In this document: positions 25,455 to 38,335 of the stretch, one piece after another
Position numbering within the stretch: the stretch's first letter is position 1
Layout: each line of letters starts with the position of its first letter
From: Bryum argenteum
Lineage: Eukaryota > Streptophyta > Bryopsida > Bryales > Bryaceae
Reading direction: 5' to 3'
Assembly: GCA_037043015.1 (NCBI GenBank)
Contig: CM073330.1
Span: 1,203,263 to 1,267,262, forward strand
DNA: 64,000 nt
Made by a program: the position numbers and the translations under genes
Notes under the pieces: model-generated
What the model was told of the DNA's origin: nothing
Database searches by the model: none
What the model saw: only the letters and a program-made list of their open reading frames with translations

Positions 25455-25637
25455 CTAGTCGTTCAGCTTCCACGAGCGGTCATCCCAGTCCGTGCGAGAA
25501 GTGCCTCTCCAACTCCACCAGCGATCGCCCTCTTCCTCACCAGAACCATCGGCAAGCTCGTGAGGATTGCACCAACCTTGCAGCACTAGTTTGTTGCACA
25601 ACACAATGATCCGCCACATCCGCAGGGTTACTTGCAC
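25455..25637 (-). other. Possible upstream reading frame in TNL copy 2 leader (61 aa)
   Basis: An open frame starting MQVTLRMWRII lies in the 5' leader between the TATA-like box and the TNL ATG and ends in TAG. The same frame in copy 4 has TAT in place of the stop and runs into the TIR coding frame. In copies 1 and 3 small indels break it. It may be a regulatory upstream ORF or simply chance; coding evidence is weak. Confidence 0.25.
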
Positions 25638-25768
25638 TTGGGGTTGCCGACTACAGTGTTACCTGAGAACGAGGTAGAAAGATGCCGACTACAGTGCATG
25701 ACTGTTGCGTGCAGAGAAAGTCGCTGGTACAGACCGAGAAGCCGCAGCAATTAGTGGCCGAGGCTGTA

Positions 25769-25780
25769 TTTTATATATTT
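25769..25780 (-). promoter_or_regulatory. TATA-like box of TNL copy 2
   Basis: Reverse strand TATATAAAAT, about 435 bp upstream of the copy 2 start codon, in the same context (gaggctgtattttatata on the plus strand) as in copies 1 and 3. Confidence 0.5.
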
Positions 25781-26054
25781 GGAATACTTGACTGTACCGA
25801 AGTCGAAGGGTTGTTTTGAGACTTTTTGGCAGTTTTGATCTTATCCAGAAGGTCTTGGTAGCGCTCTTGAGCATTTAGTCTTGCACATTGAAAAGCAGTG
25901 GTTCCATGTAAGGACACTGATGTGGTGATGAATGTTTGCTCACGGCTTTAGTCGAGGGCCTTGAGTTTTCTTGAGTAGATTGTTGTTGTGGATTGAAGGG
26001 CCTCTGCAGCATATCTAAACTGTGCAGCATATTTAAATTGTGTAGGTAAGTAGG

Positions 26055-26136
26055 CCATCTGGATATGAGCATTACAAACGGACACTTCATTCACGATGGC
26101 CCCTTTGAAAGGACCGGAGTTTCTATGTATCTATTT
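26055..26136 (+). mobile_element. SINE-like short retroposon, second copy in unit 2 (82 bp)
   Basis: It shares about 65 bp with the 16,555 insert (attacaaacggacacttc ... ggaccggagtttctatg). It is flanked by its own direct repeat GTAGGTAAGTAGG / GTAGGTAAAGTAGG, so it is an independent insertion. Units 1, 3 and 4 lack it. Confidence 0.5.
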
Positions 26137-27822
26137 GTAGGTAAAGTAGGAAGTTTCAATTTGGAAGCTCAAGCAAGTACGATTTAGAAACATTGGCTAT
26201 GAAACTTTGTATGATTATTAATCATGCCCATTCTTGAATCTTTGTGAGACGAGGGATACTGGACTACAACGCGAGATGACACAGGTATATGCTTGATGGC
26301 CGTAGAAATTGGAAATTGAGATTCATTGTGCAGCCTATCCGTAGCTTTCACTTGCTTGAAAATGGAGGTGTACTGGAAATGACTCACTACAGTGAAATTT
26401 GTATGGTTATGTTAATAGCTTAAACTTGAACTTCAATGTAGTCATTGTTGGCATTTCTGCGCTATATTAGCTCCTAAAAGTCCGAAAGAATACTTTTTGG
26501 GTTTATTCTCAACTTTGAATAGTTGTAATTACTAAGTTTGTTTTCGAAGAGAAGGTTGTTTAGAACACCATTTTCGTCATAGTGAGAGATTGAAGACCTC
26601 CCAAAATAATGTTGGAACTACAATGATTTGGGTCGATTTAACTCTACTTGAGTTAGATTGTACATCTTAGACATTGTTTTAGTACAAGTTTAGTGACTTT
26701 TGTCTACAGTGACTCATTTAATATGAGTAAACTTACTATATAACTACAAAAACAAGGCAATTATTTTCATGTCAAGTTTAGGATTATAACTCCTAAAGTC
26801 TTGAAATTCTTCCATTACAACAAATATGGTGCTTTAGAGTAAGAATTATTGGAGTCTCGATTCATATGCAATTGTCAAAAATCCAACGGGTTTTGTAGAT
26901 TTTTTTATTACAACTCTTCTAGAGTTTCTACAACACAAACTCAACATAATTTGGATTTCAAGCCAAGTAAATTTGTAAAAACAGGGCGCAAATGTAGAAG
27001 ATTAAGCGTGATAAAGTTTCACCTAACACATCATGGACATGCAAGAGTTAACTCCTATAGGTTTTATGAGTCAACTTGTAAAGTCTTCCGAGGGTCAACC
27101 GCTTAAGTTTTGTGTCATATTTGAATTCTTACAATCCAAAATTGACCATAAACTACACCCCTGAACAAATTAAGTTAGTGATTATATAGTGTTCTTATTT
27201 TGTACTTTCAACCACAAGATCTTCTATGTAACTATTGTCAGGGGTAGCATGCCAAACTGCATGTCACTCCATTTGCAAGATCATAGCATTCACAATAGAG
27301 GTGGAAGTCTTTATAACTTCAAATGTTTTGAACTTCAAATGTTTTCACACATACTTGCTAGTTAAGAGCATTTTACGGAAAGTTGGCCAAGAATTATGTC
27401 TTTAAGACCTTCATCAAATTTTATGTCTCCAATTAGGTTTAGAACAAGATCAAACCTTTGAAATCAAAGTATTTGAAGAAAAGTCTCATTTTCAAAAAGT
27501 AGACAATCACAAGAAGCACATACATATTCAAAAAATAAAGTAAAAATAATAAACATAAATTCCAAAAGATTTGCATGGTCAACACTAATAAAAGGAATTG
27601 ATTCATATAGTGTTTAACTACAGAGGCAACAAACAAGAATAGCTTTGGATTTCCTCCTCTTTACGATTCAGGATATAAATTACGATATTTGACTTTTGGT
27701 CTGAATGAGTTCGAAGTACTTACCACCATCTCACTTTCTTTTTTGGTTGTGTACTTTATGTCAACTTTTTGGAAATATCTTTGATTTAACAATGAATAAT
27801 TCCCTTTGATAAATAATTCCCT

Positions 27823-28020
27823 TTGATAACGATAAATATATCCGAAGGGATTTTTCACACCAATGAAATGGATAACAGGTTTACCAGGTTGGTTCTTAAA
27901 GCCGTTGACGAAAATATCCCTTTGATTGTTCCCGTTGAAGATGCAGGGCAATTCTACCCAGCAGATACAACAGGGTCAACATTCATTTGGCTCAAGAATA
28001 GAACCTTCAAAAATGTTTAG
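27823..28020 (+). other. Coding-like fragment 1, unknown
   Basis: A 65-codon frame containing RLVLKAVDENIPLIVPVEDA and FYPADTTGSTFIWL and ending at a stop reads like the C-terminal exon of a gene. There is no convincing start or splice partner. It may be a captured host fragment; the family is not recognised. Confidence 0.3.
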
Positions 28021-28360
28021 AGTTTGGAGACCGTGTGGAATTATTATTATTTAGTTATTTCTTAATATTGTTTTAAAAGACCAGATGTATCAAAAGAGGA
28101 AGGTTGATCTCTTCATATACATAATTTAATGGCCAATTCTATAAACACGCATGTAATATTATACATCTTGGGTTAATATAAGTATTGATGTCTCTATTCT
28201 ATACATGCATTCACCTAGTAGCCAATATGTCAAACAACAATGCCAATGGTTAATATCAACACGCACATTCCTTAAAGTAAGGAAGTAGAGTCAACATGAC
28301 CCTGCCACTTCAAGCTACTTTCGTTCAGGCTACTTTCCTTCTTGAGTTCGATCTTTTTAA

Positions 28361-28722
28361 CCCTTAAACGCCCAAGGTGACCCGAGGCGTCACCTTCCAA
28401 CAGAATCTTCTCTATAGCTCTCACTGTACACAACTTTTCACTTATATTTTGATGTGAAACTGGTCACCTTCTTGTGATGCATTCAAAAAGTGAAATTTTA
28501 CAATTCAAATCACAATTTGCATGAGTGATTTTGTGCTTTGAAAGGATTGTGGGAGCGAGGTTGGGGTTGTACATAACCTTGTAGGAGGTTGCAAGCTCAT
28601 CATTGATTGGTGCATTCACGATGCCCTTGTTCAAAAAGTACACTATTCATGATGCCCAAGTCCAAAAGATGTTGTGATCCAATTTTGGGCTGCCCGTTTT
28701 AGACCCCATGGGCGTTTAAGGG
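28361..28722. mobile_element. piggyBac-like MITE (362 bp, TTAA target)
   Basis: The 14-bp perfect terminal inverted repeats CCCTTAAACGCCCA / TGGGCGTTTAAGGG are flanked on both sides by TTAA (28,357-28,360 and 28,723-28,726). A CCC...GGG end next to TTAA is the signature of the piggyBac superfamily. No transposase is inside, so it is a non-autonomous element. Confidence 0.75.
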
Positions 28723-28741
28723 TTAAGTGAACAATAGCTAG

Positions 28742-29018
28742 GTGCGGTTCTCACCATTTGTTTTACGAAGTTGGTTGCACGCATCGTCTTTTACGCTGCA
28801 AGGAGGTCAAATAAGCTCATCGATACACAAACAAGCCTATATGAACATTCTAAACTCAGCCAGATATCCTTCCACAAAAGAGATTACACTGAAAATTTGC
28901 ACGAGCACAATAATTACTCAGCATCAAGGGCCAATTTTCAACCGTCAACCATTACGAAAAGCATGCCAGCAAATAAATACATTGTGCACCTTGTTGCTCG
29001 AAACATGAAAATCAATTA
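28742..29018 (+). other. Coding-like fragment 2, unknown
   Basis: Two overlapping frames are open for about 88 codons each. The frame starting near 28,771 (MVARIVFYAARRSNKLIDTQ) looks more protein-like. It is bounded by the piggyBac-like MITE on the left and the foldback MITE on the right. No family is recognised. Confidence 0.25.
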
Positions 29019-29230
29019 CACTAAATACGTAGATTAGTGTTAGATTTTTATAAGATTTGAAAATGCTACAAGTTTTTACTTTTGGTTAAAAAATCTACCA
29101 AGGGAACTGATTCCAATACTATGGAAGGATCCCCATCTTGACCAATGTAGAGGGTAGAAATATTTACTAACAGTAAAAACTTATAACATGTTTGAATTAG
29201 TGTATTTAACACTAATCTACCTATTTAGTG
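29019..29230. mobile_element. TA-flanked foldback MITE (212 bp)
   Basis: Terminal inverted repeats of 24 bp (beginning CACTAAATACGTAGATTAG, one mismatch) are flanked by TA at 29,017 and 29,231. The inner arms also pair (aagtttttact / agtaaaaactt). TA target sites suggest a Tc1/mariner-type (Stowaway-like) MITE. It lies inside the composite insertion. Confidence 0.65.
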
Positions 29231-29812
29231 TAGTTCATATGCACAACGATGTTGCTTCCTCAGTGTGCAAGATTACACAAAGTAGAGTCAGAAGGCTATG
29301 AGCAGTTGAGCACAAGAACACTTTGAACACAACCAGACTGTCTTTTGCAAATTTTCAGTGAGTTTTTCAGTATGAAATAGAAGTACTCAAGACGAGAGAA
29401 CTTCAAACATTTTCTCATTTGCTCTTGTTTCACAAGCATTTCTTGTTTCTCCGAAGAGGACTCTGAAAACGTAAGTACAACTTCATTTCAATTTGCGGAA
29501 TCATAAGCTGTAGAGACGCAGGGCGCCGAGAGACATCAAGCTCATGCGCCACGCTTCGCGAGAGTTTTTAGGGTTTGCCAATGTTACTTTTACTTTACAG
29601 GCGTTGTTACTTTTTTTTTTTTGAAAAGTGTCAGGAACTAAAAAAGACTAAAATGACCTGTGCACGATATACGGTACTGCCCGCAACTAAATGTGGCGAA
29701 GAAACTCCAATTCTTTTGGTGCCAAAGAAAAAGTTGTCCCTTTGGTACTCCCTTGTCACTTCTTGAAAACCAGGGATGTCTCTTTCGGACACATTTTCCA
29801 CTAGTGTTATGA

Positions 29813-32800
29813 AATCAAATTCTTTGTTCTCCCCAAAGTTTCTTCCGCATTCCTTTGGACAACCTTTCTTCTAACATTGCTTATCACTAACCTTCACCCT
29901 TGCCCAAAGTGTCCAATTACGATCCAAAACTACAAACTTCAATAGTGCTTCGAAAATAAATAATGTTGCCTATATATTTTTAATTTTATTTCATGACATT
30001 CCCTGGCTCCATTGTTTACTCATGATTAAATATTTTACTATTTTTATTGTTTTAAGAATTTTAACCCTTAAGTGTCCAAGGGGGTCTTGGAGCCTAGTAA
30101 CACAAGCTTTTCCTAGCGTCATAAATAAACATGAAGGTGAGCTATTTAGATCTCAAGTGTAAAAGTTTATAATAGACTTGTTTTAGTCCATTTTCTCACT
30201 TTTATCATTGTGAAGAAATTATTGCCGATCCAATACCATAAGTATTAGGATCAGAATTTTCCAACTACAAAGTTGTTAATATTTACTATAAGATTATAAT
30301 GATGTAAAAAAAATTCATGAAAAGGTAAATTGATTTCGCATATGTGGCTTGCAAAGTAAAACATGCCTAATTTTTGAAAATCCCAAAACAAGAGTTGCCT
30401 TACTAAAATGAATGCCATTAATTCAAACTTAATTGTATGAATCTCCAATTTCAATCTGCACATTGTTCTTGATTTTGGACCAAACCCAAGTACTTTTGTC
30501 TGGAACGATCCGAGGGATGAAGAGGTTATGGCTCTTCAATGTTTCTATCTTTCTTCCAAATCATCATTTCTTGACATTTTGGGCATTTAAGGTTATAGTA
30601 GGTCATCCTAGAGTTAAAATCCAATTTGACAAGATGTATATGCAAACTAGACTTAGAGGGGCGAGCCCCACCATGTTGGTGGATGGAAGGGTGACAATTG
30701 ACAAATATGAACGAATAGGGTGGAACAAAAGTGGGGCAATTTTATGATGGCTTATGAGTTACTTGTAGTCGGAAATTGCAGGACTAGTACATGCCAAATG
30801 TTTAAGATCACAAATATAGTGCTTAAGGTGCAATGGAGAAAACTACCTAGAAGGTGAAGAAAGGGAGCTCTTTTAATTTAGTTCAATTTATTTCTTTAAC
30901 ATAATTGAGAAGGAATGTTGAAACTTTGAGGAGCCATAACTTCTTTATCCAAATGGTGTTTTCGACAAAAATTTGTTGGATCGAACCGAAATCAAGTATA
31001 CCAATAGTTTTTGATTGAGAAATTATTTGGATTAAGTTTTCCTTTTCATGAATAGTTATTGATAAAAGAACAATCTTAGGATGAGGCCGGATGACTCTTT
31101 AGGTGCAAGTCTTCTACTAGAGTATTTTCTTTTTTGGATTTTTATTTATGGTCATGTACTAACTTCCGAGTTCCTTGAAGTATTTTTGATTGCAAGGAAA
31201 GAGGCCATTCCAAATTGAGGTGATATTATAAAGTTTAGATGTGATATTATAGAATCAGAGTGATATCATTGTAGAGAAAATAGCGACTTTTACAGAAACA
31301 AGTAATATCATAGGATATAGTAAGGTGCTCGATAATGGTGCAATTTTTAGCACGAGAAATTTGTTGGGAATTTACTAGAATAGTCCAAGAAATTTTTTGC
31401 ATGAGGAAAATTAGTGGATAGATAGAGCAAGTAGCAATCACCAATTTTGAACTCCACTACAAATGAGCTATGAAATTTTGAAGTTAGATATATAGGTATA
31501 TCCAAAATGGTGCCTTGTGTAATGTGATACCCTATAATGTTTGTGATGAGCACATGGTAATGTTGTATGTGGAAGTTGTTATGTACCTTTGAGTGAAGAT
31601 CAGTAGGGCTCCATTATAGGACATGCTGCATTTTAGACCACTATGATTCTTTGTAAGACTAATGTTTTATTCAAATCATGGTTTATTTCAGAGATGGAGG
31701 AGTAGTCAAGAAATAAACCCCTTACACAAAAGTCCAAATTTTTTCTTTTTGATTTCTTTAGTAATAAAATAATCCTTTTGAAATATGTTCATCACCAAAT
31801 TACTACTGAAGTTCCAAATTGACCCAGGTCAAGAATTTTAAAAAGATTTACGAGGGTGACCTTCAAAAATATCAAAAGCAATCTTCAAAGTTTTGGTACA
31901 TTCCAAATTAATTCTTTCAAGATTCATAAAACTTCTTTTTCTCAAGATTCACAAACTCATAGAAGCACCTACTCAGTGAGTCAGTGGTCATTTTTCCCAG
32001 AATCCAAATATATTTAACATGAAGTATGTATTCCTAAATTGTTCTCTTTGGACTTTAATATGGAAAGTAATATGATAAAAGGTCAAAAAAGTAAAATGAG
32101 TCTCTAAATTCTACATGAGCCTAAATTGATTACCTACATGAGAAAAAATATGACCAAAGTCTTTGGGGTAACAATCTTCAAATCTTCCTTTGCACCATGG
32201 AGACAATGTCTCCCGAACAATACCCAAAAAAGAATCTATACAAACTTTGGGTGTTACAATCTTGCAAATAAAAAACATCCAAGGGACAATTTTGAAGGAG
32301 TAAATAAAAGTAAGCCTAAGTATAAAATTTCTCGATTGAGGATCAAAAGAAGTCAAAAAAATTGGTTCACATCCACATGAGAACATAGAGGTGGAAAATT
32401 GCGAATTGAGGTTTCAAGCCCTTAAAAAAAGAACTTTCAGGGGTTAAGCAAATAAAAATAGCTTCTAGCTCAATCAATCATGTGAAATTACATGCCATGA
32501 TGCTACATATTTTACTATCAATGATATGATTCAAGCCGCAACAATCAGTGCATGTAAAGGATGTTGATTTGACGCATATATATTTTCTTTGGGGAGGTTT
32601 TTCCCAATAGACCTCTATGAGTTTGTGAGTTTTCAGAATGCTTTACATGAGTAATGAAATCGTACATGGGACCGATGGAGAGCAAAAATCCTCGCAACGT
32701 AATGGGTTCATTTTCTAAACTACAAGTTATGAAAGTTGTTAAATTATGAAATACTTCAAAGCTAGATGTTGTATACTTTGGACACGGCCCTCATACAATT

Positions 32801-33459
32801 TTTTAAGGTCACATATGGTGATTTGGAACTCTTAAGACGAAGTTGATTGTAAAGACATCCCCTAAGAATGTTTTTGAAAATAAATATGCTAAATACAAAT
32901 TTACTTTCATTTTTCTTTAATGCCCTAACTTATTTAAAAAATTCAAAAATTAAATTTTGACTTTGCAACTTTTGCCACTTATATTTCTGTATGTATAACC
33001 TCACCTACACCAAACTCTAGCCTAAAATTCTTAATTAAGGCCTTCATATATGCTACTTATAAGAACAAAAGGTCGTTTTGGATTTTAAGAATGGTTAGTG
33101 GTTAAACTACAAGTCTTTCTTTCCATCGAGCCCATTAGTAGCTCGTCTACTTCCTTTTCGTTTCTAAAATGGATTTCAATTTCGACCACAAAGGGGCTTT
33201 ATAGACACTTTGGAATCGTTCGTTTTTTAGATATGACAATTTTCTTGAGCTATGGTTCTGAGTATGCTGGAATTTCAGCTCGCGTGATCGGGCTCTTAAT
33301 GTGAAATTAAGTATGAGTATCTCATACTTGATTTATTGTTGATGATGCCTCTGTTTCATGAGCGCCTTACTGCAATGGATGTTTTTGAGATGACCAAGTG
33401 ATTGAAGGAATCCTCAAAATACTTGAATTTAATCTGCAATTTTACCTTCTCTCCTGCAT
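29813..33459. other. AT-rich unit flank, unit 3, no gene seen
   Basis: Near-copy of 250-3,899, including the TTAA-CCCTTAAGTGTCC sequence at 30,061. Confidence 0.55.
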
Positions 33460-34705
33460 TTCGGTCATTCGATAGTGTTTTAGCTCCATTTGAAGCAGCA
33501 GGAGGTTAAAGTGTAGCATCGAAACCACTGAGGGGCTTGGACATTGCTGTACATTGGTAGCTCCGTTCTCTTGCATTGTAAGCAAGGTTACCATAAGTTC
33601 CGTTGATGTTGTCAGTAGAATTGATGTCCCTTATAACAGAATTTGTACAGAACCTTTGAATGCAACTTCTCAATAAGATACAGATGTGGAGATAGAGTGG
33701 ACATCGATGCATCCCTCGACATGCTTGTGCTCTTGTGTACAAGAGATGCGACTGAAAGTACAGAAACTTCCACTCGTAACACGTCCAGAAATTTGTATGC
33801 TGATTGATCCAGTAACATGGAATGTATGCTGTTCTTGTGCATCTCTAGATGAAAGTCACAGTGTGGGAAATAAAACCCATAGATATCCACTGCTGCAGCC
33901 ATTGTGAAATTAAACATCGTGAAGCCATTGCGAATCGGAAGTACCCAGATGTAAGTCAGAGCTTCGGCTTGGGAGTTGCAGTGCTGCTGCTACAGCGCAC
34001 GACCAAGCGAGAGATGGAATTTACCCTGACGAAGAAGCTAGAAGCGCTTGAGGCACCACCACCATCGCCATAGCTCACGGAACAATTCGAGCTGCTTGGT
34101 GCTGTTCATATCCACATTACTGACTTGAGATTCTGGAGTCACTTTCTCAACAATACGAGCTGAAATGGATTGAAATCAATTCTCACTGCCGGAATCGCTA
34201 AATCCTCAGCACGCTTCCAAATGCTTACTTAATCGAACGAGCCAATGTGAGCTTTCTCTGTACCGGAATATACCTCGCTTGTCTCGTTTGCATGAATTTG
34301 GCGAGAGCGACTCCACAACCATTGTGTAGTGACTTCCAGATCTTTTAGATGTTGACGAGACGGAGCACTCAAGAGTAATTTCTGCTTCGACGTATCGCAA
34401 CTCTAAAAGCAGGAATCTCCCTTTTGAGGCTTCCGACACATAATCCTTCTTTCTACTACAATCGAGCTAGCCGCAGCAATTTCCATAATCACCTTCTGAA
34501 TGATTTGTCTGAGACTTGCACTCTTCGTGAAGGCTATTGACTCTTTCAAGCAACAAATGAACCCTCATTAAGTTTTGGAAGCCCCAACCTCCGAGAAATG
34601 ATCTGCTGCGACGTCAGAGAATCGATGTGTTGTGAATCCAAGAGGTGAAACAACAAGTGAGCATTTTAGCGTACGCACATGAGGCAAATGGAGCCATGTG
34701 AAGGC
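33460..34705 (-). pseudogene. Decayed gene-like block of unknown product, unit 3
   Basis: Almost identical to the unit 1 block, including the open stretch 34,206-34,439 (MSEASKGRFLLLELRY...) and the open distal frame 33,612-33,917. It arrived with the recent duplication. Confidence 0.35.
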
Positions 34706-37700
34706 ATATACATCGATTGTCGAAACTTAGTACAAAAGTACATACTTTACCTTTAATCATTCATATATTATAATGTGATGTAATTAATGAGGTGAGACAT
34801 GTCCACATTGTTTTTGCACTAATTGGACTTGTAAAAACCTAAAATAATGTTGGATATTCACATAGAGGTATGTTGAAATTCAAATACAAGGGCAAGGTTG
34901 GAAGAGTGAAAAAGGCATCTTTTGAAGCATTATTGCATAAAAATTCCAAACAGTGAGAACATGTGTTTGCATGTACAAGAGATACAATTTGGAAAATAGT
35001 AAAATTTCAAATATTCGATATTGCTTCAAGTTTCCTTGATTTTGGGTTGATTATGATAATAAATGGGCATTTACTGCAACTTTGGGTAGATTTTAGAATG
35101 CTAGATGATAGTGTTTCAAACTTCATGAGTGAATATCTCCCAAAAGCTAAAGTATGAGGAATTTTGAAATGAGAATGGACTCTTAAGAAAGGTATAGGAA
35201 AACTCCATAATCTACAAAGAGTTATAACGTCTTACGATCTAAATTTTGTAAATCACATCCTCATCAAACACAAATCAACCCAATTTTTGGCTTCATTCAC
35301 CTTTAGGGGCTAACTTTTTTAATCAATTAGGTATATGTGAAGTAAATGGTCTTTGAGGAGCTAGAGTCCCTAAATCTATAGTTGAATTTCATGTTTACTT
35401 GTTGGGGTGGATTTCAATACAAATCTAGTATTTGTAGTGAGATTTGCTTGATCCAATATGTGAGGAAAATATTGCATCTATTGTAGTGCGTAGGGTCTTG
35501 TTTTAATATGTTTTTCTAGTTTTAATTTTGGGGCATTTTTTACCATTGTAAGGTTATCATTTGAGCAAAGAAATATTTTTGATGAATGACAACCTAAACT
35601 TTTCAAGACCCATATCCTCATTATCCAAACTTGTTTTTGACAGAAATTTTTGCATTGGATTTTGAATCAAGTCTTGTAGTAAAATTCTTAAATCAACTAC
35701 GTACCCTAACTATGCTTAAAAGCCAAAATGGCTCCTTTTTTTTTGAACAACCTAGAAGAAGCTGTGCGTGAGATAAATGGTGAGTAGGTACTCTTATGTA
35801 GGAAAAAAAAAATAATAATAAAAATAATAGAAAATTTCAAGATTTTAGATTTTGACAAGTTTTAGAAAAGAAAAATGAAAAATCACTAAAAACTTTTAAA
35901 ATTGTTTATGTAAGTTTTAAAAGCTGCCCTTGTAAAATTGGTAAATTTTCTTACTTGGATTATGTTGGAAGTTGAGCGGTAGTTTTGTTGTAAGTACATT
36001 TTTGCAATTCATATAAAAATTAAAATATATAGACTTATCCTACTCCATTTCGGCTTTCAACCCAAGGTTTGCCCTAAGGAATTCAAAAATTAGAATTTGG
36101 ACTTGTAGAATTTATCACATACACCTTGTATGCATCGCCACAATCACAACAAGTTATAGCCCAAATGTACTCAAATAAGGCCCATCTAAGTTGCCCAAAA
36201 CTACAATGAGCAAATGTTGCTTTTGAACTTCTCAATTAAAACATAAGGTAGAGGCAACAAATTCAAGAAACTACCAATTTTGCTTCTCCACCTTATTGAT
36301 AAATGAGACTTCTAGTGTACAATCAAGCACTTTAGATGAGAATTCAAATGTACTAAAATAAAACTTTGATTCTCAACGACTTTTGCATACTAAATTTAAA
36401 TTATACATTTTTCTATGCATAGTAGCCCTCGTGCATTTCCATGCAAGAATATGTAAAGGTCCATATAAATTACAATCATAACAAATAAGAAATAAGGTTG
36501 CAAGCATGGGTTGCAAGCATGCCACGAAGTCATACATGAGAGTATAATACTCATGCACCCATGCACATGACTAACAATATCTTGCCTAGCTTGAGTTGTT
36601 TTCACCACATTGCAAAATGAGGTGTACTAATAAAATTTGTATTAATGCTAGAGAAGTGAAGTAAAGCCATCATCAAAGAGGAAAAATTGAAACAATTATC
36701 AAGAACATACTACTTTCTGTTGAAGTTACATTTGACCTATTACTAAATGAGAATTATCCGTGATAAGACTAATAATTCCTATAGCTTCACCACCCTATCC
36801 TTAAATTGAATAGAGATTCGACTGTCACATGTACTATCCTTCCACCAATCTCCCAATCATGCATCGTGAAAGATAGGCCAAAGAGGTAAACTCCACTATC
36901 CTGCGATATAAGTGAGATTGGTCACATAATCAAAGGAGAATAAAGTGTCATAAATGGCAAAAGGAAGGAATAAGAGGAAATATTACCTCAGTACAAGCAT
37001 CTTTAACAAACACTCTTTTAGATTGGGTTCCGACTATTCTACCTTCAAAAGTGGATTCGGCCATGGTTTCTCGAGGAAGCTCTATGGAAAACACTAACAA
37101 ACAACTGTTTGATGTGCTTATTACGACTATGATATTCTTCTCTTCACAAAAGTATGATAGACTTCACAACTTGTTCAGTAAATACACATTTGATCATTGT
37201 ATAACTTCACGCATTTGAAAAATATATGGTAATCTTGCTAGATATGAAATACCAAACATTAACCTCTTTATAGTAGTAAAATTCACTCGCCAAAGATAAC
37301 TCATAACTTAGTAGTAGAAGTCTTTGAAGAAAAATAAAAGACTGCTTTAACTAGATATGAAGACTAACATACATTTTACTCTCTTCTCCAGTTCTTCAAC
37401 ATTGTTCAAACCAATTTCACTAAAAGTTTTATGAACTTAAAACAGATTGAACACAATTTTCCTCTGTAGGCTTTGTTGCAAGTACTTATAGTTCACAAAA
37501 TCATACAAAACATAAGGAGAATTCATTCAAAGGTCGTATCATCGAGCTAAACAAATTGCATCTGCAGATAAATCATAAGTGCACAAATTGGCTTCCTCAA
37601 GTTTGAATGAAATTATCTTGGTTAGCATCATACTTCTCATATTGTATAAGCTTGAGAGATTACGTCAACAAAAAAAAGTTAACAAGATGCCCTCAATTCA

Positions 37701-38335
37701 AGAAGTTACATAAATAACAATGTTGTGTATACTAGAAGGTTATTGATTCTACCTTTGATAGAGTATTTCATGAAAAACTTTGCATCTACATACAACTTCA
37801 AACTCTGCTCAAGTAGCTTTTTGCACCAAAACTTTTGTCCGAGCTTTTGAATTAGCACCCAAAGCCAATCTAATAATATAGTTCTTAAATCGTATTTCTC
37901 CTCGTTACACTAGGTATACTTTGGGCCCTTCATATTTTTAGAGGGCTCGTTTTATTCTTCACATTCGCCTCACCATTGCCCATTGATCTTCTCATTTCTC
38001 ATCAACATGTTCCACGTGTTGCCAAAGACGACCAAACAACCTCTGGACTAAATATATCACAAGACTGCACCCAATGAAACATTTACTATCCTCAGTAATA
38101 AAGAGAAATAATAAAGATATGAAAAGCTTACAATAGAAATCTCAATGAAGTTGATACGATAGAAGAGTTCCTTTGGATGGTGAGTGGAGTTGATGATGCT
38201 CCAAAGAAACAACAAACCACCTTCAAGGTCTCACATCAATCTAAAGTAGTCCCGTAGAAACCTAATCATAAAAATATACTTCCAAACCCAACAAATCCAG
38301 TTGATTGGACTTGGTAAGTCGCCAAGATACTAGTC
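34706..38335. other. Stretch between decayed block and TNL copy 3
   Basis: Near-copy of 5,141-8,695. It holds the small two-exon frame at 36,787-37,064 and otherwise AT-rich sequence with no gene seen. Confidence 0.5.
36787..37064 (-). CDS. Possible small two-exon gene downstream of TNL copy 3, product unknown
   Basis: Exon A 36987-37064 and exon B 36787-36900 have the same splice signals as in unit 1. The predicted product is 63 aa and ends VESLFNLRIGW. The stretch HVTVESLFN is shared with unit 4 and is probably the ancestral reading. No family is recognised with confidence. Confidence 0.35.

Larger units (their letters stand above)
25338..27804. other. TNL copy 2 leader/promoter and intergenic stretch
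   Basis: Leader with a possible upstream ORF, a TATA-like box, then AT-rich sequence with the second SINE-like insert. No recognisable gene. Confidence 0.5.
27805..29810. mobile_element. Composite ~2-kb insertion between units 2 and 3
   Basis: The unit 4 to 5 boundary shows the empty form (aataaataattattttttattaaatc). Here about 2 kb lies between those flanks. In order it holds a tandem aataattccctttgat doublet, a coding-like fragment (27,823-28,020), the piggyBac-like MITE, a second coding-like fragment (28,742-29,018), the foldback MITE, and a leader-like stretch with a GTAAGT...TTTACAG intron-like signal (about 29,471-29,599). Its right ~250 bp also opens the window (1-248), so the same insertion precedes unit 1. 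The element type is not recognised. Confidence 0.5.
14863..29812. repeat. Tandem array unit 2
   Basis: Second unit, anchored by the same AAATCAAATTCTTTG sequence. It differs from the others by a ~2.08-kb deletion (junction near 21,470), a GC-rich 234-bp element, a SINE-like insert in two places, and a ~2-kb composite insertion before unit 3. Its 5' part (to about 19,264) matches unit 4 almost exactly; the rest is a separate lineage. Confidence 0.9.
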
